From Lentisphaeria bacterium (lineage in GTDB: Bacteria; Verrucomicrobiota; Lentisphaeria; Oligosphaerales; PUNB01): DNA of 6,718 nt. This document shows positions 1-6,418 of this stretch, one piece after another. The number at the start of each line of letters is the position of its first letter. Within the stretch, counting starts at the first letter, position 1. Location of the stretch: positions 1 to 6,718 of the forward strand of contig SLNM01000293.1 in assembly GCA_007133055.1 (NCBI GenBank), written 5' to 3'. The translations under genes were made by a program, and so were the position numbers. The notes below the pieces were generated by a model. The model had not been told where the DNA came from and ran no database searches. It saw only the letters and a list, made by a program, of their open reading frames with translations.

Positions 1-689
1 GGGCCACCGGGGGCGCGGGCGAAGTTGTGCTCCGGCCGCAGATCGCGTTCCTTTCCGCCGGCCAGAACATCCATACCGCCAGTGGCGCCACCCTCGTGAT
101 CCGAAGCGGCGGCGGGTTCATCGGCGACCATGCGCCGACGATCAGTTCGTTCAACCCGACCAGCTCCGATACAGGCGCGGTCCGGCTGGATGCCGCCAGC
201 ACGGTGACGGGCGCCTTCTTCCTCCGCCAGGGCACGTTGCTGATCCGTCACAATAATGCCCTCGGGACCAGCAGCGCCACGGTCAATATCGGCGGCGACC
301 AGTGGACGACCGATGGCGCGCATGCCCGTCTGCTAACCGATGACTCCGGCGTGACCGTTCCGAAGAACCTCCGGGTGCGAAGCTACACGAATCGCAATGT
401 CAACGCGACGCTGGGGAGCCACCATTCCACCGGTTCCTCCGCGTTTTCCGGTACCGTAATGCTCGATCTCGACACGAGCCTGACGGCGGCGGGGACCAGC
501 GTTGTGAGCTTCAATGGCGCGATCTCCGGCACGGGCGGCATTACGAAGACCGGGTCCGGCACGGTCGTCCTGGGTACGGCGAACAGCTATGGCGGGACGA
601 CCACCGTCAACCAGGGCACGCTTCGGATGGGCGCGGCGGGCGGATGGACTTTGGGGACGTACACTCACAAGTCATTCATTGCAAGGTAA
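1..689 (+). CDS. autotransporter-type beta-helix adhesin/passenger protein, 3' fragment
   Basis: The reading frame is open from the left edge (first full codon at base 3) to TAA at 687-689, so the gene begins outside the window; the GTG at base 27 is unlikely to be its true start. The product is rich in Gly, Thr, Ser, Ala and Asn with short repeating strands and almost no charge clusters, as expected for an exported right-handed beta-helix. Near the end, GTGGITKTGSGTVVLG, then NSYGGTTTVNQGTLRMGAA, is a clear autotransporter-associated beta-strand repeat; family proteins usually read GxGGLTKxGxGTLTLSGxNxYxGxTTVxxGTL. Such repeats form the surface-exposed passenger of secreted adhesins. The protein ends only about 20 residues after the repeat with a tail (GTYTHKSFIAR) of different character. 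No beta-barrel translocator, PEP-CTERM or other sorting signal follows, so it may be truncated. The repeat assignment is firm; role as an adhesin is inferred. Confidence 0.75.
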   Translation, partial: ATGGAGEVVLRPQIAFLSAGQNIHTASGATLVIRSGGGFIGDHAPTISSFNPTSSDTGAVRLDAASTVTGAFFLRQGTLLIRHNNALGTSSATVNIGGDQWTTDGAHARLLTDDSGVTVPKNLRVRSYTNRNVNATLGSHHSTGSSAFSGTVMLDLDTSLTAAGTSVVSFNGAISGTGGITKTGSGTVVLGTANSYGGTTTVNQGTLRMGAAGGWTLGTYTHKSFIAR

Positions 690-799
690 ATACAACGATT
701 TTTTTTGAAGAATAACGGCCTTAGACGAAATCAGCCGTGCGAGACGATTTGTTTTAAGAAATGATACCAGGTTGTTTGTTTCAACCGATGCACCTATCG

Positions 800-834
800 C
801 TGACGCATAACCTTTGCACTTGCGACTGACGCAT
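800..834 (+). repeat. 9-bp direct repeat CTGACGCAT, two copies
   Basis: CTGACGCAT occurs at 800-808 and again at 826-834, a period of 26 bases. Each copy has a TTGCAC nearby on its right (814-819 and 834-839). It lies about 125-160 bases upstream of ilvD. It could be a paired regulator-binding site or chance; nothing else in the sequence decides this. Confidence 0.35.
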
Positions 835-858
835 TGCACCGGTCGTGCCCGCCAACCA

Positions 859-887
859 TTGCCGACCATAAGTTGCTGTGCTACAGT
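859..887 (+). promoter_or_regulatory. weak candidate sigma70 promoter for ilvD
   Basis: TTGCCG at 859-864 and TACAGT at 882-887 are separated by 17 bases, and each matches the -35 and -10 consensus at 4 of 6 positions. The -10 box lies about 70 bases before the ilvD start. This is a consensus match by eye only, and matches this weak occur by chance in intergenic DNA. Confidence 0.22.
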
Positions 888-958
888 ACTGAAGTTGTGG
901 GCATTATGCCGAATCCGCCTGAAATACGGGGTTGGCTGAAAAGTACGGAGAAGATTAG

Positions 959-2818
959 ATGTCATCCAATCAACCTGGTCCCTATCGCAGCTCGCGCACT
1001 ACTCAAGGTCGAAAGATGGCCGGCGCCCGCGCCCTCTGGCGGGCTACCGGACTGACCGACAATGACCTGCGCAAGCCGATCATCGCCATCGCCAACTCTT
1101 TCACCCAGTTCGTGCCAGGTCATGTGCATCTGCACAACTACGGACAGATGATGAAGCAAATGATCGGCCAGGCGGGCGGAGTCGGAGTCGAGTTCAATAC
1201 CATCGCCATCGACGACGGCATTGCCATGGGGCACGACGGCATGCTCTATTCGCTGCCCAGCCGCGAGCTGATCGCGGACAGCGTCGAATACATGGTCAAT
1301 GCCCACTGCGCCGATGCTTTGATCTGTATTTCGAGCTGCGACAAGATTACGCCGGGGATGACGATGGCGGCGTTGCGTCTCAATCTTCCGACCATCTTTG
1401 TCACCGGCGGTCCGATGGAGGCGGGCAGGGCGATGACCAGCCAGGGGGAGCGGGCGCTCGATCTGATCGATGCCATGGTGATGGCGGCCGACCAGGAGGT
1501 TTCGGACGAGGACCTTAGGGAGGTCGAGATCAACGCCTGTCCAACCTGCGGTTCATGTTCCGGGATGTTCACTGCCAACAGCATGAACTGTTTGATCGAG
1601 GCGCTCGGCCTGGCTCTGCCCGGCAACGGCACTTTGCTGGCCACCCATTCCCTGCGGCGCGAGCTGTTCAAGGAGGCGGCCCGGCGCATCGTTGAGATGT
1701 CCCAGGCCTGGTATTTGCAGCAGGACAGCTCGGTGCTGCCACGCTCGGTCGCCACCCGTGCCAGCTTCGAAAACGCCATGACTCTGGATGTGGCGATGGG
1801 CGGCAGCACCAACACGGTGCTGCATATCCTGGCTCTGGCACATGCGGCCGAGGTGGATTTCTCAATGTCTGACATCGACCGAATTTCCCGGCGCACCCCA
1901 TGTATCTGCAAGGTCGCGCCGAGCAGCTCATACCATATCGAGGATGTAAGCCGGGCCGGCGGCATCCCGGCTATCATGGGCGAGCTGATGCGGGGCAGCC
2001 TGATCGAGCCGCGGCCGCCGACGGTTTCCGGCGATTGCATGGGCGACCAGATCAGGAAGAACGACATATGCGGCGGTTCCTCCGAGCTGACCGAGGCGGC
2101 CCGGCAACGCGCCCTGGCCGCGCCGGGAGGCCGTTTCTGCCTGCAAGGCATGTCCCAGTCAAACCTCTACGACAGCCCTGACACGGACCGCGCCAACGGC
2201 GTGATTCGCGATCTCGAACACGCCTACAGCCGGGACGGCGGACTATGCGTGCTGTTTGGCAACCTGGCCGAGGACGGATGCATTGTCAAGACTGCCGGGG
2301 TCGACGAATCGATCCTGAAATTCACCGGCACCGCCCGCGTCTGCGATTCCCAGGAACAGGCGGTGGATTTTATCCTGAGCGGAAAAATCAAGGCGGGCGA
2401 CATCATTGTCATTCGCTACGAGGGGCCGCGCGGCGGCCCCGGCATGCAGGAGATGCTCTATCCAACCTCGTACTTGAAATCAATTCACCTGGACAAGCAG
2501 TGCGCCCTGATTACCGACGGCCGGTTCAGCGGCGGCACCTCGGGTCTGTCGATCGGGCATGTCTCGCCGGAAGCCGCCGAGGGCGGCACGATCGGTCTGC
2601 TGCAGGACGGAGACATGATCGACATCGACATTCCGCGGCGCCAGATCGAAGTCCGGCTCGATGCCGAGCAACTGGCCGAACGCCGGGCCAAGCTGGAAGC
2701 CGATGGCGGATTCAAACCACGGCGGCAGCGGCAGATTTCCCAGGCTCTGCAGGCCTATGGACTATTGGCCACATCGGCCGCTACCGGGGCGGTCCGGGAT
2801 GTCGGACGATTTATGTAG
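959..2818 (+). CDS. ilvD: dihydroxy-acid dehydratase (IlvD)
   Basis: This 619-residue protein is a full-length member of the IlvD/Edd Fe-S dehydratase family, close in length and sequence to E. coli IlvD (616 aa). The family enzyme dehydrates 2,3-dihydroxy-isovalerate and -methylvalerate to the 2-keto acids of valine and isoleucine synthesis in the cytoplasm. Visible landmarks are [12 protein letters not shown] (20-31), [13 protein letters not shown] (46-58), [20 protein letters not shown] (84-103), cluster cysteine C127 in [13 protein letters not shown]200 in [18 protein letters not shown] (194-211), and the C-terminal [23 protein letters not shown] with its serine at 524. The third cysteine of the [2Fe-2S] subgroup is absent from NSFTQ, so this is the oxygen-sensitive [4Fe-4S] E. 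coli type. The ATG at 959 has GGAG at 947-950. The segment at about 352-405 differs from E. coli and has extra cysteines (C360, C371, C394). No other ilv gene is visible; neighbours are sugar genes, so it may be a paralogue recruited to polysaccharide synthesis (inference). Confidence 0.93.
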   Translation: MSSNQPGPYRSSRTTQGRKMAGARALWRATGLTDNDLRKPIIAIANSFTQFVPGHVHLHNYGQMMKQMIGQAGGVGVEFNTIAIDDGIAMGHDGMLYSLPSRELIADSVEYMVNAHCADALICISSCDKITPGMTMAALRLNLPTIFVTGGPMEAGRAMTSQGERALDLIDAMVMAADQEVSDEDLREVEINACPTCGSCSGMFTANSMNCLIEALGLALPGNGTLLATHSLRRELFKEAARRIVEMSQAWYLQQDSSVLPRSVATRASFENAMTLDVAMGGSTNTVLHILALAHAAEVDFSMSDIDRISRRTPCICKVAPSSSYHIEDVSRAGGIPAIMGELMRGSLIEPRPPTVSGDCMGDQIRKNDICGGSSELTEAARQRALAAPGGRFCLQGMSQSNLYDSPDTDRANGVIRDLEHAYSRDGGLCVLFGNLAEDGCIVKTAGVDESILKFTGTARVCDSQEQAVDFILSGKIKAGDIIVIRYEGPRGGPGMQEMLYPTSYLKSIHLDKQCALITDGRFSGGTSGLSIGHVSPEAAEGGTIGLLQDGDMIDIDIPRRQIEVRLDAEQLAERRAKLEADGGFKPRRQRQISQALQAYGLLATSAATGAVRDVGRFM

Positions 2819-2832
2819 TTGTCGCAACAACT
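2817..2832 (+). other. small stem-loop at the ilvD stop codon
   Basis: AGTTGT-cgca-ACAACT forms a perfect 6-bp stem with a 4-base loop that starts within the TAG stop codon of ilvD. The stem is AT-rich and is not followed by a U-tract, so it is at best a weak pause or mRNA-end structure and not a convincing intrinsic terminator. Confidence 0.3.
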
Positions 2833-2860
2833 TGCAATGACCCAATTCCCCTTGTATCTT
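2832..2860 (+). promoter_or_regulatory. candidate sigma70 promoter before the glycosyltransferase-like gene
   Basis: TTGCAA at 2832-2837 and TATCTT at 2855-2860 are spaced by 17 bases and each matches consensus at 4 of 6 positions. They lie in the AT-rich 113-bp gap (2819-2931) after ilvD, about 70 bases before the next start codon. If real, the genes from 2932 onward could be transcribed separately from ilvD. This rests on an eye match alone. Confidence 0.28.
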
Positions 2861-2931
2861 ACGAATGGTGTTTGTGTGCCATACTTTTTTAGCGGTTGTT
2901 TTGCTGCTTTTCATATTGGGGGTAGTTAATT

Positions 2932-3732
2932 TTGCATAAACCCGCTTACAACTCGCGGATCGACAATGACTTTTCCATCCTAGTCTGCTCCTGCGACGAG
3001 TACTCGGATGTTTGGCCGCCTTTCTTTGCTTTCTTCCGGAAGCACTGGCCCGAGTGTCCCTGGCCACTCCACATGATGACCAATCAAAAGGAGTTCGACT
3101 TCCCGTCTCTGTCCATTGTCAAAGTTGGCTTCGCCCCCTGGGGAGAGCGTTTCCTGAAGGCTATCGAGCAGGTGGGAGGGAAATATATTCTCATCCTTAT
3201 GGAGGATTATTTCCTGCTGGAAAAACCCGATGAAGATTTTTTAAGACAGGCAGTTGCTTTTATGCGCGAACAGCGGGCCAGCTATCTGCGACTGTTCCCC
3301 CGCCCTGGCCCTGACCGGATAACTGGCACGCTCGAGGGAATAGAGATTGGTGAGATTGACAAGCACTCGGACTACCGGGTGTCTTTGCAGGCGTCAATCT
3401 GGGATGTTGACTACCTGAAACGGCTGACCAGGCGGGAGGACTCGACCTGGGACTTTGAAATCGAAGGGACCAGGCGAAGCAACCAGATGGACGACAAACT
3501 CTATTCGGTTTCAGACCGTGGTAGATTTCCGATTTCGTATTATTGCACTGCCGTGGTCAAGGGCCTCTGGAGAAAAGAGGCGGTGAGGCTGTGCCGCAAA
3601 AACCATGTCCCGGTCGACACCAGCGGGAGGGGGATGGAGCCGTTTTATCTTCGCTGGAACATCAAGCCAATCATCGAGATGATCGAAATCAAGAATGATT
3701 TGAAACGCAGAATAGCGCGAACCTTTCATTGA
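2932..3732 (+). CDS. putative glycosyltransferase-like protein, unassigned family
   Basis: This 266-residue soluble protein has no signal peptide or membrane segment. The N-terminal strand [19 protein letters not shown] (14-32), followed by a charged helix and PWPLHMMTN (43-51), resembles the opening Rossmann-like fold of GT-A-type glycosyltransferases. [12 protein letters not shown] (86-97) sits where such enzymes carry an acidic metal/nucleotide-binding motif, with EDYF in place of a classical [18 protein letters not shown] (151-165) and [12 protein letters not shown] (173-184) look like the acceptor-side motifs of small LPS transferases. I therefore infer sugar transfer during O-antigen or capsule assembly at the inner face of the membrane; donor and acceptor are unknown. 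The start is TTG, chosen because TTGGGGGT at 2916-2923 gives a good ribosome-binding site eight bases upstream and no ATG occurs before residue 48. It ends 29 bases before rfbF, consistent with one transcript. Confidence 0.6.
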   Translation: MHKPAYNSRIDNDFSILVCSCDEYSDVWPPFFAFFRKHWPECPWPLHMMTNQKEFDFPSLSIVKVGFAPWGERFLKAIEQVGGKYILILMEDYFLLEKPDEDFLRQAVAFMREQRASYLRLFPRPGPDRITGTLEGIEIGEIDKHSDYRVSLQASIWDVDYLKRLTRREDSTWDFEIEGTRRSNQMDDKLYSVSDRGRFPISYYCTAVVKGLWRKEAVRLCRKNHVPVDTSGRGMEPFYLRWNIKPIIEMIEIKNDLKRRIARTFH

Positions 3733-3761
3733 TCTCTGTATGCGATAAAGGCAGGCAAACC

Positions 3762-4535
3762 ATGAAAGCAGTTATTTTAGCAGGCGGACAGGGCACTCGC
3801 CTTAGCGAGGAGACCTCTCTAAGACCCAAGCCAATGGTCGAAATCGGGGGACGCCCCATCCTTTGGCACATCATGAATATTTACGGTGCCCATGGCATCA
3901 CCGAATTCATTGTCTGCTGCGGCTACAAAGGGGGGATGATCAAGGAATATTTTTACAACTATCACCTGCGAAGTGCCGATGTCACCTTTGATTTGCGAGA
4001 GAATCAAATGCAGGTTCACAACCACCGGGTCGACCCCTGGAAGGTGAGCTTGATCGACACCGGCGAGGAAACCATGACCGGGGGGAGACTCAAGCGAGTT
4101 CGCCAGTATATCGGCTCGGAAACCTTCTGCATGACCTACGGAGACGGGGTCAGCGATGTTGACCTGACCGGACTGATCAAGTTCCATCGGCGACAGAAAA
4201 CTTTGGCCACGCTCACCGCCGTCAGACCGGCGGGCCGCTTCGGAGTCGTGGCTTTGTCGGACCAGGATGACATTGTCAGGTCTTTCGCCGAAAAGCAGGA
4301 TGGCGACAGCGGCTATGTCAATGGCGGTTTTTTCGTTTTGGAACCGGCGGTTTTCGATATGATCGCCGACGACAGTGTTTCCTGGGAGCATGACCCCATG
4401 GCCCGGCTCTCCGAAATGGAACAATTGTCCGCCTGGCGACACGATGGATTCTGGCAGCCCATGGACACTTTGCGCGACAAGCTCTACCTGGAAAAACTGT
4501 GGAGCAGCGGCCAGGCGCCATGGAAGGTTTGGTAG
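3762..4535 (+). CDS. rfbF: glucose-1-phosphate cytidylyltransferase (RfbF)
   Basis: The enzyme joins CTP and alpha-D-glucose 1-phosphate to give CDP-glucose and pyrophosphate, the first committed step toward CDP-linked deoxy- and dideoxyhexoses of O-antigens. The ATG at 3762, with AAAGGCAGG at 3747-3755 just upstream, gives 257 residues, the usual RfbF length; the TTG at 3729 would overlap the previous gene's end and add residues the family lacks. Landmarks in order are [20 protein letters not shown] (6-25), the nucleotidyltransferase signature with its key Arg and Lys; the long [13 protein letters not shown] (66-78) typical of RfbF rather than Rml[21 protein letters not shown] (93-112); catalytic YGDGVSDVD (126-134); [12 protein letters not shown] (184-195); and a C-terminal [18 protein letters not shown]. 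Nothing is missing or broken. The following 294-base repeat region separates it from the SDR gene. Confidence 0.95.
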   Translation: MKAVILAGGQGTRLSEETSLRPKPMVEIGGRPILWHIMNIYGAHGITEFIVCCGYKGGMIKEYFYNYHLRSADVTFDLRENQMQVHNHRVDPWKVSLIDTGEETMTGGRLKRVRQYIGSETFCMTYGDGVSDVDLTGLIKFHRRQKTLATLTAVRPAGRFGVVALSDQDDIVRSFAEKQDGDSGYVNGGFFVLEPAVFDMIADDSVSWEHDPMARLSEMEQLSAWRHDGFWQPMDTLRDKLYLEKLWSSGQAPWKVW

Positions 4536-4622
4536 CCATCGCCGGCGGGGTGCAGCACCGCTATTGACTCCGTGTCCTCATGACTGCATGATCCCGGGAA
4601 TGATACAGAGGATTAATCCGGT

Positions 4623-4658
4623 GCAGCCCCTGCACCAACGGTGCAACGCACACTGGAC
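4623..4658 (+). repeat. 36-nt palindromic repeat, copy 1
   Basis: It begins GCAGCCCCTGCACC and is matched at 34 of 36 positions by the copy 67 bases to the right. Inside it TGCACC-aac-GGTGCA is a perfect 6-bp hairpin. With the preceding GGT (4620-4622), GGTGCAG-ccc-CTGCACC (4620-4636) forms a perfect 7-bp hairpin. The central TGCACC can pair with either side, so the two hairpins exclude each other. Confidence 0.8.
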
Positions 4659-4689
4659 TTGGTGATCGCAGAGGGTGCCAGCGATTTGC

Positions 4690-4725
4690 GCAGCCCCTGC
4701 ACCAACGGTGCAACGCATACTAGAC
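4690..4725 (+). repeat. 36-nt palindromic repeat, copy 2
   Basis: This is the same unit as at 4623-4658, with two transitions near its right end (C to T and G to A). The TGCACC-aac-GGTGCA hairpin is unchanged. The left-hand alternative hairpin is weakened because the base context before it is TGC instead of GGT, leaving only a 4-bp GCAG/CTGC pairing. It runs directly into the GC-rich stem-loop at 4725-4741. Confidence 0.8.
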
Positions 4726-4741
4726 CGGGGCAGCGCCCCGG
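4725..4741 (+). other. GC-rich 7-bp stem-loop
   Basis: CCGGGGC-agc-GCCCCGG is a perfect 7-bp stem with a 3-base loop, directly abutting repeat copy 2. It is strong enough to act as a terminator stem or an mRNA stabiliser for the upstream rfbF transcript, but no U-tract follows (the next bases are GTAACG). Because it adjoins the repeats it may be part of the same mobile or REP-like unit. Confidence 0.45.
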
Positions 4742-4829
4742 GTAACGATACCGCACAACAAGTGCGCTGAAAGCGCCTCGCATAATCGACAAATACTAAC
4801 AGAAGGCAACATCGATCGGAAACAATCCC

Positions 4830-5852
4830 ATGAACATACTGGTTACCGGAAGCGACGGCTATCTTGGTTGTCTGCTGGCGCCTTTGCTGGCCCGGCAGGG
4901 ACACCGCGTGATCGGAATCGATACCGGCTTCTACAAGGGTGGTTGGCTTTATCACGGGGTTGACCTGAGCATCGAGACCAGACACAAGGATCTGCGGCAA
5001 ATCGAGCCCGAAGACTTGAAGGGGGTGGACGCGGTCGTGCACATGGCCGAACTTTCCAACGATCCTCTGGGAACGCTTGCGCCCGACATCACATACGCAA
5101 TCAATTACCAAGGCTCCTCACGCCTGGCCGGGCTGGCAAAGGCGGCGGGGGTCAGACAGTTTATCTACATGTCATCGTGCAGTGTCTACGGTTTGGCTGC
5201 GGATGAGTGCGTCAACGAACAGTCCGCAGTCAACCCGCAAACCGCCTATGCCGAATGCAAGACTTTGGTCGAACGCGATTTGCTGGCATTGGCGACAGAC
5301 CAGTTTTCTCCAACTATCATGCGCAATGCCACCGCCTTCGGCGCCTCGCCCCGCATGCGTTTCGATCTTGTCCTCAATAATCTGGCGGGGCTGGCCTGGA
5401 CCGCCAGGGAAATTGTCATGACCAGCGACGGCACACCGTGGCGTCCTTTGGTGCATGCGCTGGATATCGGCCAGGCGATTGTCTGCGCCCTGGCGGCGCA
5501 GCGGGAGACAGTACACCGGCAGATTTTCAATGTAGGCGATACCAAACAGAACTATCAGGTTCGACAAATTGCCGAGATCGTCTCGGATGTCTTCCCTGGC
5601 TGCCGTCTCAGCTTTGGTTCGCCCGATCAGGACAACCGCAGCTACCGGGTGTCCTTCGATAAGATCAGCCGTCAACTGCCGGGGTTCCGCTGCCAGTGGG
5701 ACGCCCGGCGCGGCGCCGAGCAGTTGCTGCGGATTTTCCAGGCGATTGATATGACCGGGGAAACCTTCGGATCACGGCACTATACTCGCTTGAAGCAGTT
5801 GGAATATCTGCTTCGCACCCAACAAATAAACCAGGACTACCATTGGAGCTGA
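4830..5852 (+). CDS. extended SDR sugar-nucleotide epimerase/dehydratase
   Basis: This 340-residue cytoplasmic enzyme belongs to the extended short-chain dehydrogenase/reductase family that acts on nucleotide sugars. The N-terminal GSDGYLG (7-13) is the NAD(P)-binding glycine motif, and Asp31 at the end of the second strand (VIGID) favours NAD. The catalytic set is SSCSVYG (115-121) with Tyr140 and Lys144 in YAECK. Further family marks are HMAELSNDPLG (71-81), MRNATAFGASPRMRFDLVLNN (about 164-184), DGTPWRPLVHALDIGQAI (200-217) and FNVGDTKQNYQVRQIAEIV. This wording is that of the SDR subgroup that commonly accompanies RfbF. The exact reaction (epimerase, reductase or dehydratase) and whether its substrate is CDP- or dTDP-linked cannot be read from sequence. 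The ATG at 4830 starts with the expected first strand; its ribosome-binding site (CGGA at 4817-4820) is weak. It ends two bases before the 3,5-epimerase gene. Confidence 0.87.
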   Translation: MNILVTGSDGYLGCLLAPLLARQGHRVIGIDTGFYKGGWLYHGVDLSIETRHKDLRQIEPEDLKGVDAVVHMAELSNDPLGTLAPDITYAINYQGSSRLAGLAKAAGVRQFIYMSSCSVYGLAADECVNEQSAVNPQTAYAECKTLVERDLLALATDQFSPTIMRNATAFGASPRMRFDLVLNNLAGLAWTAREIVMTSDGTPWRPLVHALDIGQAIVCALAAQRETVHRQIFNVGDTKQNYQVRQIAEIVSDVFPGCRLSFGSPDQDNRSYRVSFDKISRQLPGFRCQWDARRGAEQLLRIFQAIDMTGETFGSRHYTRLKQLEYLLRTQQINQDYHWS

Positions 5853-5854
5853 GC

Positions 5855-6418
5855 ATGCGGTTTGTCGCCACAGAACTCAAGGATGCCTGGATGGTCGAGC
5901 TTGATTTCCATCGTGATCACCGCGGGGGGTTTGCCCGCTGCTTCTGCGCCCGTGAGTTCGCCGAGCGGGGTCTAAACCCGACAGTTGCGCAGTGCAATGT
6001 TTCGTTCAACCCTCGGCAGGGCACCTTGCGCGGACTGCACTATCAACTGCCGCCGGCGGCCGAGAGCAAGTTGATTCGCTGCACGCGCGGAGCGGTCTAC
6101 GATGTGATTGTCGACCTGCGCCCCGACTCGCCCACTTACCGGCAATATTTTGGCGTTGAGCTTAGCGCCTCCAATCATCGGGCTCTGTACGTGCCTGAAA
6201 TGTTCGCCCACGCCTATCAAACCATGACCGACAACACCGAGGTGGTGTATCAGGTTGGCGAATTCTATTCGCCCGGTCATGAAAAGGGCATCCGCTATGA
6301 CGACCCCGCCTTCGCTGTCGAATGGCCCCTGCCGGTTAACGTGATCTCGGACAAGGATTCCGCCTGGCCCTTGTTCGCCGACGAAGCCGAGGCGGAGCTG
6401 CGGCGGTGCGCATCATGA
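5855..6418 (+). CDS. rfbC: dTDP-4-dehydrorhamnose 3,5-epimerase family protein (RmlC/RfbC-like)
   Basis: This 187-residue cupin-fold enzyme matches the family length. Family members epimerise C3 and/or C5 of a 4-keto-6-deoxy nucleotide sugar. Conserved parts are FHRDHRGGFARCF (18-30), GTLRGLHYQ (56-64) carrying catalytic His62, LYVPEMFAHAYQT (111-123), EVVYQVGEFYSPGHEKGIRYDD (about 129-150) with the active-site Tyr138, and SDKDSAWP (165-172) whose Asp168 should pair with His62 in the proton-relay dyad. All catalytic positions are kept, so it is probably active; the sugar and whether one or both carbons are changed are unknown, and in an RfbF cluster the substrate may be CDP-linked. I chose ATG at 5855, which has GGAG at 5845-5848, over an upstream TTG at 5843 that overlaps the SDR gene. 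Its stop overlaps the next start as ATGA. Confidence 0.88.
   Translation: MRFVATELKDAWMVELDFHRDHRGGFARCFCAREFAERGLNPTVAQCNVSFNPRQGTLRGLHYQLPPAAESKLIRCTRGAVYDVIVDLRPDSPTYRQYFGVELSASNHRALYVPEMFAHAYQTMTDNTEVVYQVGEFYSPGHEKGIRYDDPAFAVEWPLPVNVISDKDSAWPLFADEAEAELRRCAS

Larger units (their letters stand above)
690..958. other. intergenic region between adhesin fragment and ilvD
   Basis: This stretch of about 270 bases is visibly more AT-rich at its left end than the flanking genes and has no convincing ORF on either strand. It holds a T8 run at 699-706, but I see no stem upstream of it that would make a standard intrinsic terminator. It also holds a 9-bp direct repeat (CTGACGCAT at 800-808 and 826-834) and a weak sigma70-like promoter candidate at 859-887. 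A change of base composition begins inside the last codons of the adhesin frame (about 655), not at its stop codon. Confidence 0.6.
4536..4829. other. non-coding, repeat- and hairpin-rich spacer between rfbF and the SDR gene
   Basis: This 294-base gap interrupts an otherwise compact gene set. I see no credible coding sequence in it. From left to right it has a small GGTG-cag-CACC hairpin (4549-4559), a first 36-nt repeat (4623-4658), an ATCGC/GCGAT inverted pair (4665-4669 with 4681-4685), a second 36-nt repeat (4690-4725), a 7-bp GC-rich stem-loop (4725-4741) and a short GCGCT-gaa-AGCGC hairpin (4764-4776). The right end (4778-4829) is AT-richer and contains CATAAT at 4781-4786 like a -10 box, but without a matching -35. 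The arrangement resembles a REP/MITE-type intergenic element; it could also influence expression of the genes to its right. Confidence 0.6.

Noticed and set aside
699..706. T8 run after the adhesin frame as an intrinsic terminator
   Set aside because: No stem-loop of useful stability is found immediately upstream.
1246..2151. Long minus-strand ORF (about 301 codons) opposite ilvD
   Set aside because: It is antisense to an intact, strongly conserved ilvD, and its product is Ser/Arg/Pro-rich without any recognisable motif; typical shadow frame in GC-rich coding DNA.
676..2840. 10-bp inverted match TCATTGCAAG (676-685) and CTTGCAATGA (2831-2840) flanking ilvD, as if mobile-element ends
   Set aside because: Matches of 10 bases are expected many times by chance in a 6.7-kb window, the match does not extend, and there is no target duplication or transposase.
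2245..2892. Plus-strand ORF of 215 codons overlapping the 3' end of ilvD
   Set aside because: Its product is Arg/His/Gly-rich as expected for an out-of-frame read of ilvD; no start signal and no family features.
3819..4442. Minus-strand ORF (207 codons) opposite rfbF
   Set aside because: It lies wholly within rfbF, whose frame is intact and conserved end to end; no motif in the antisense product.
4620..4725. The two 36-nt repeats as a CRISPR array
   Set aside because: There are only two copies, one 31-base spacer that itself holds an inverted pair, no further repeat on either side and no cas gene; the nested palindromes fit a REP/MITE-like element better.
5843..5854. TTG at 5843 as start of the 3,5-epimerase gene
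   Set aside because: It overlaps the end of the SDR gene, and the ATG at 5855 has a well-placed GGAG and gives the family's usual N-terminus.
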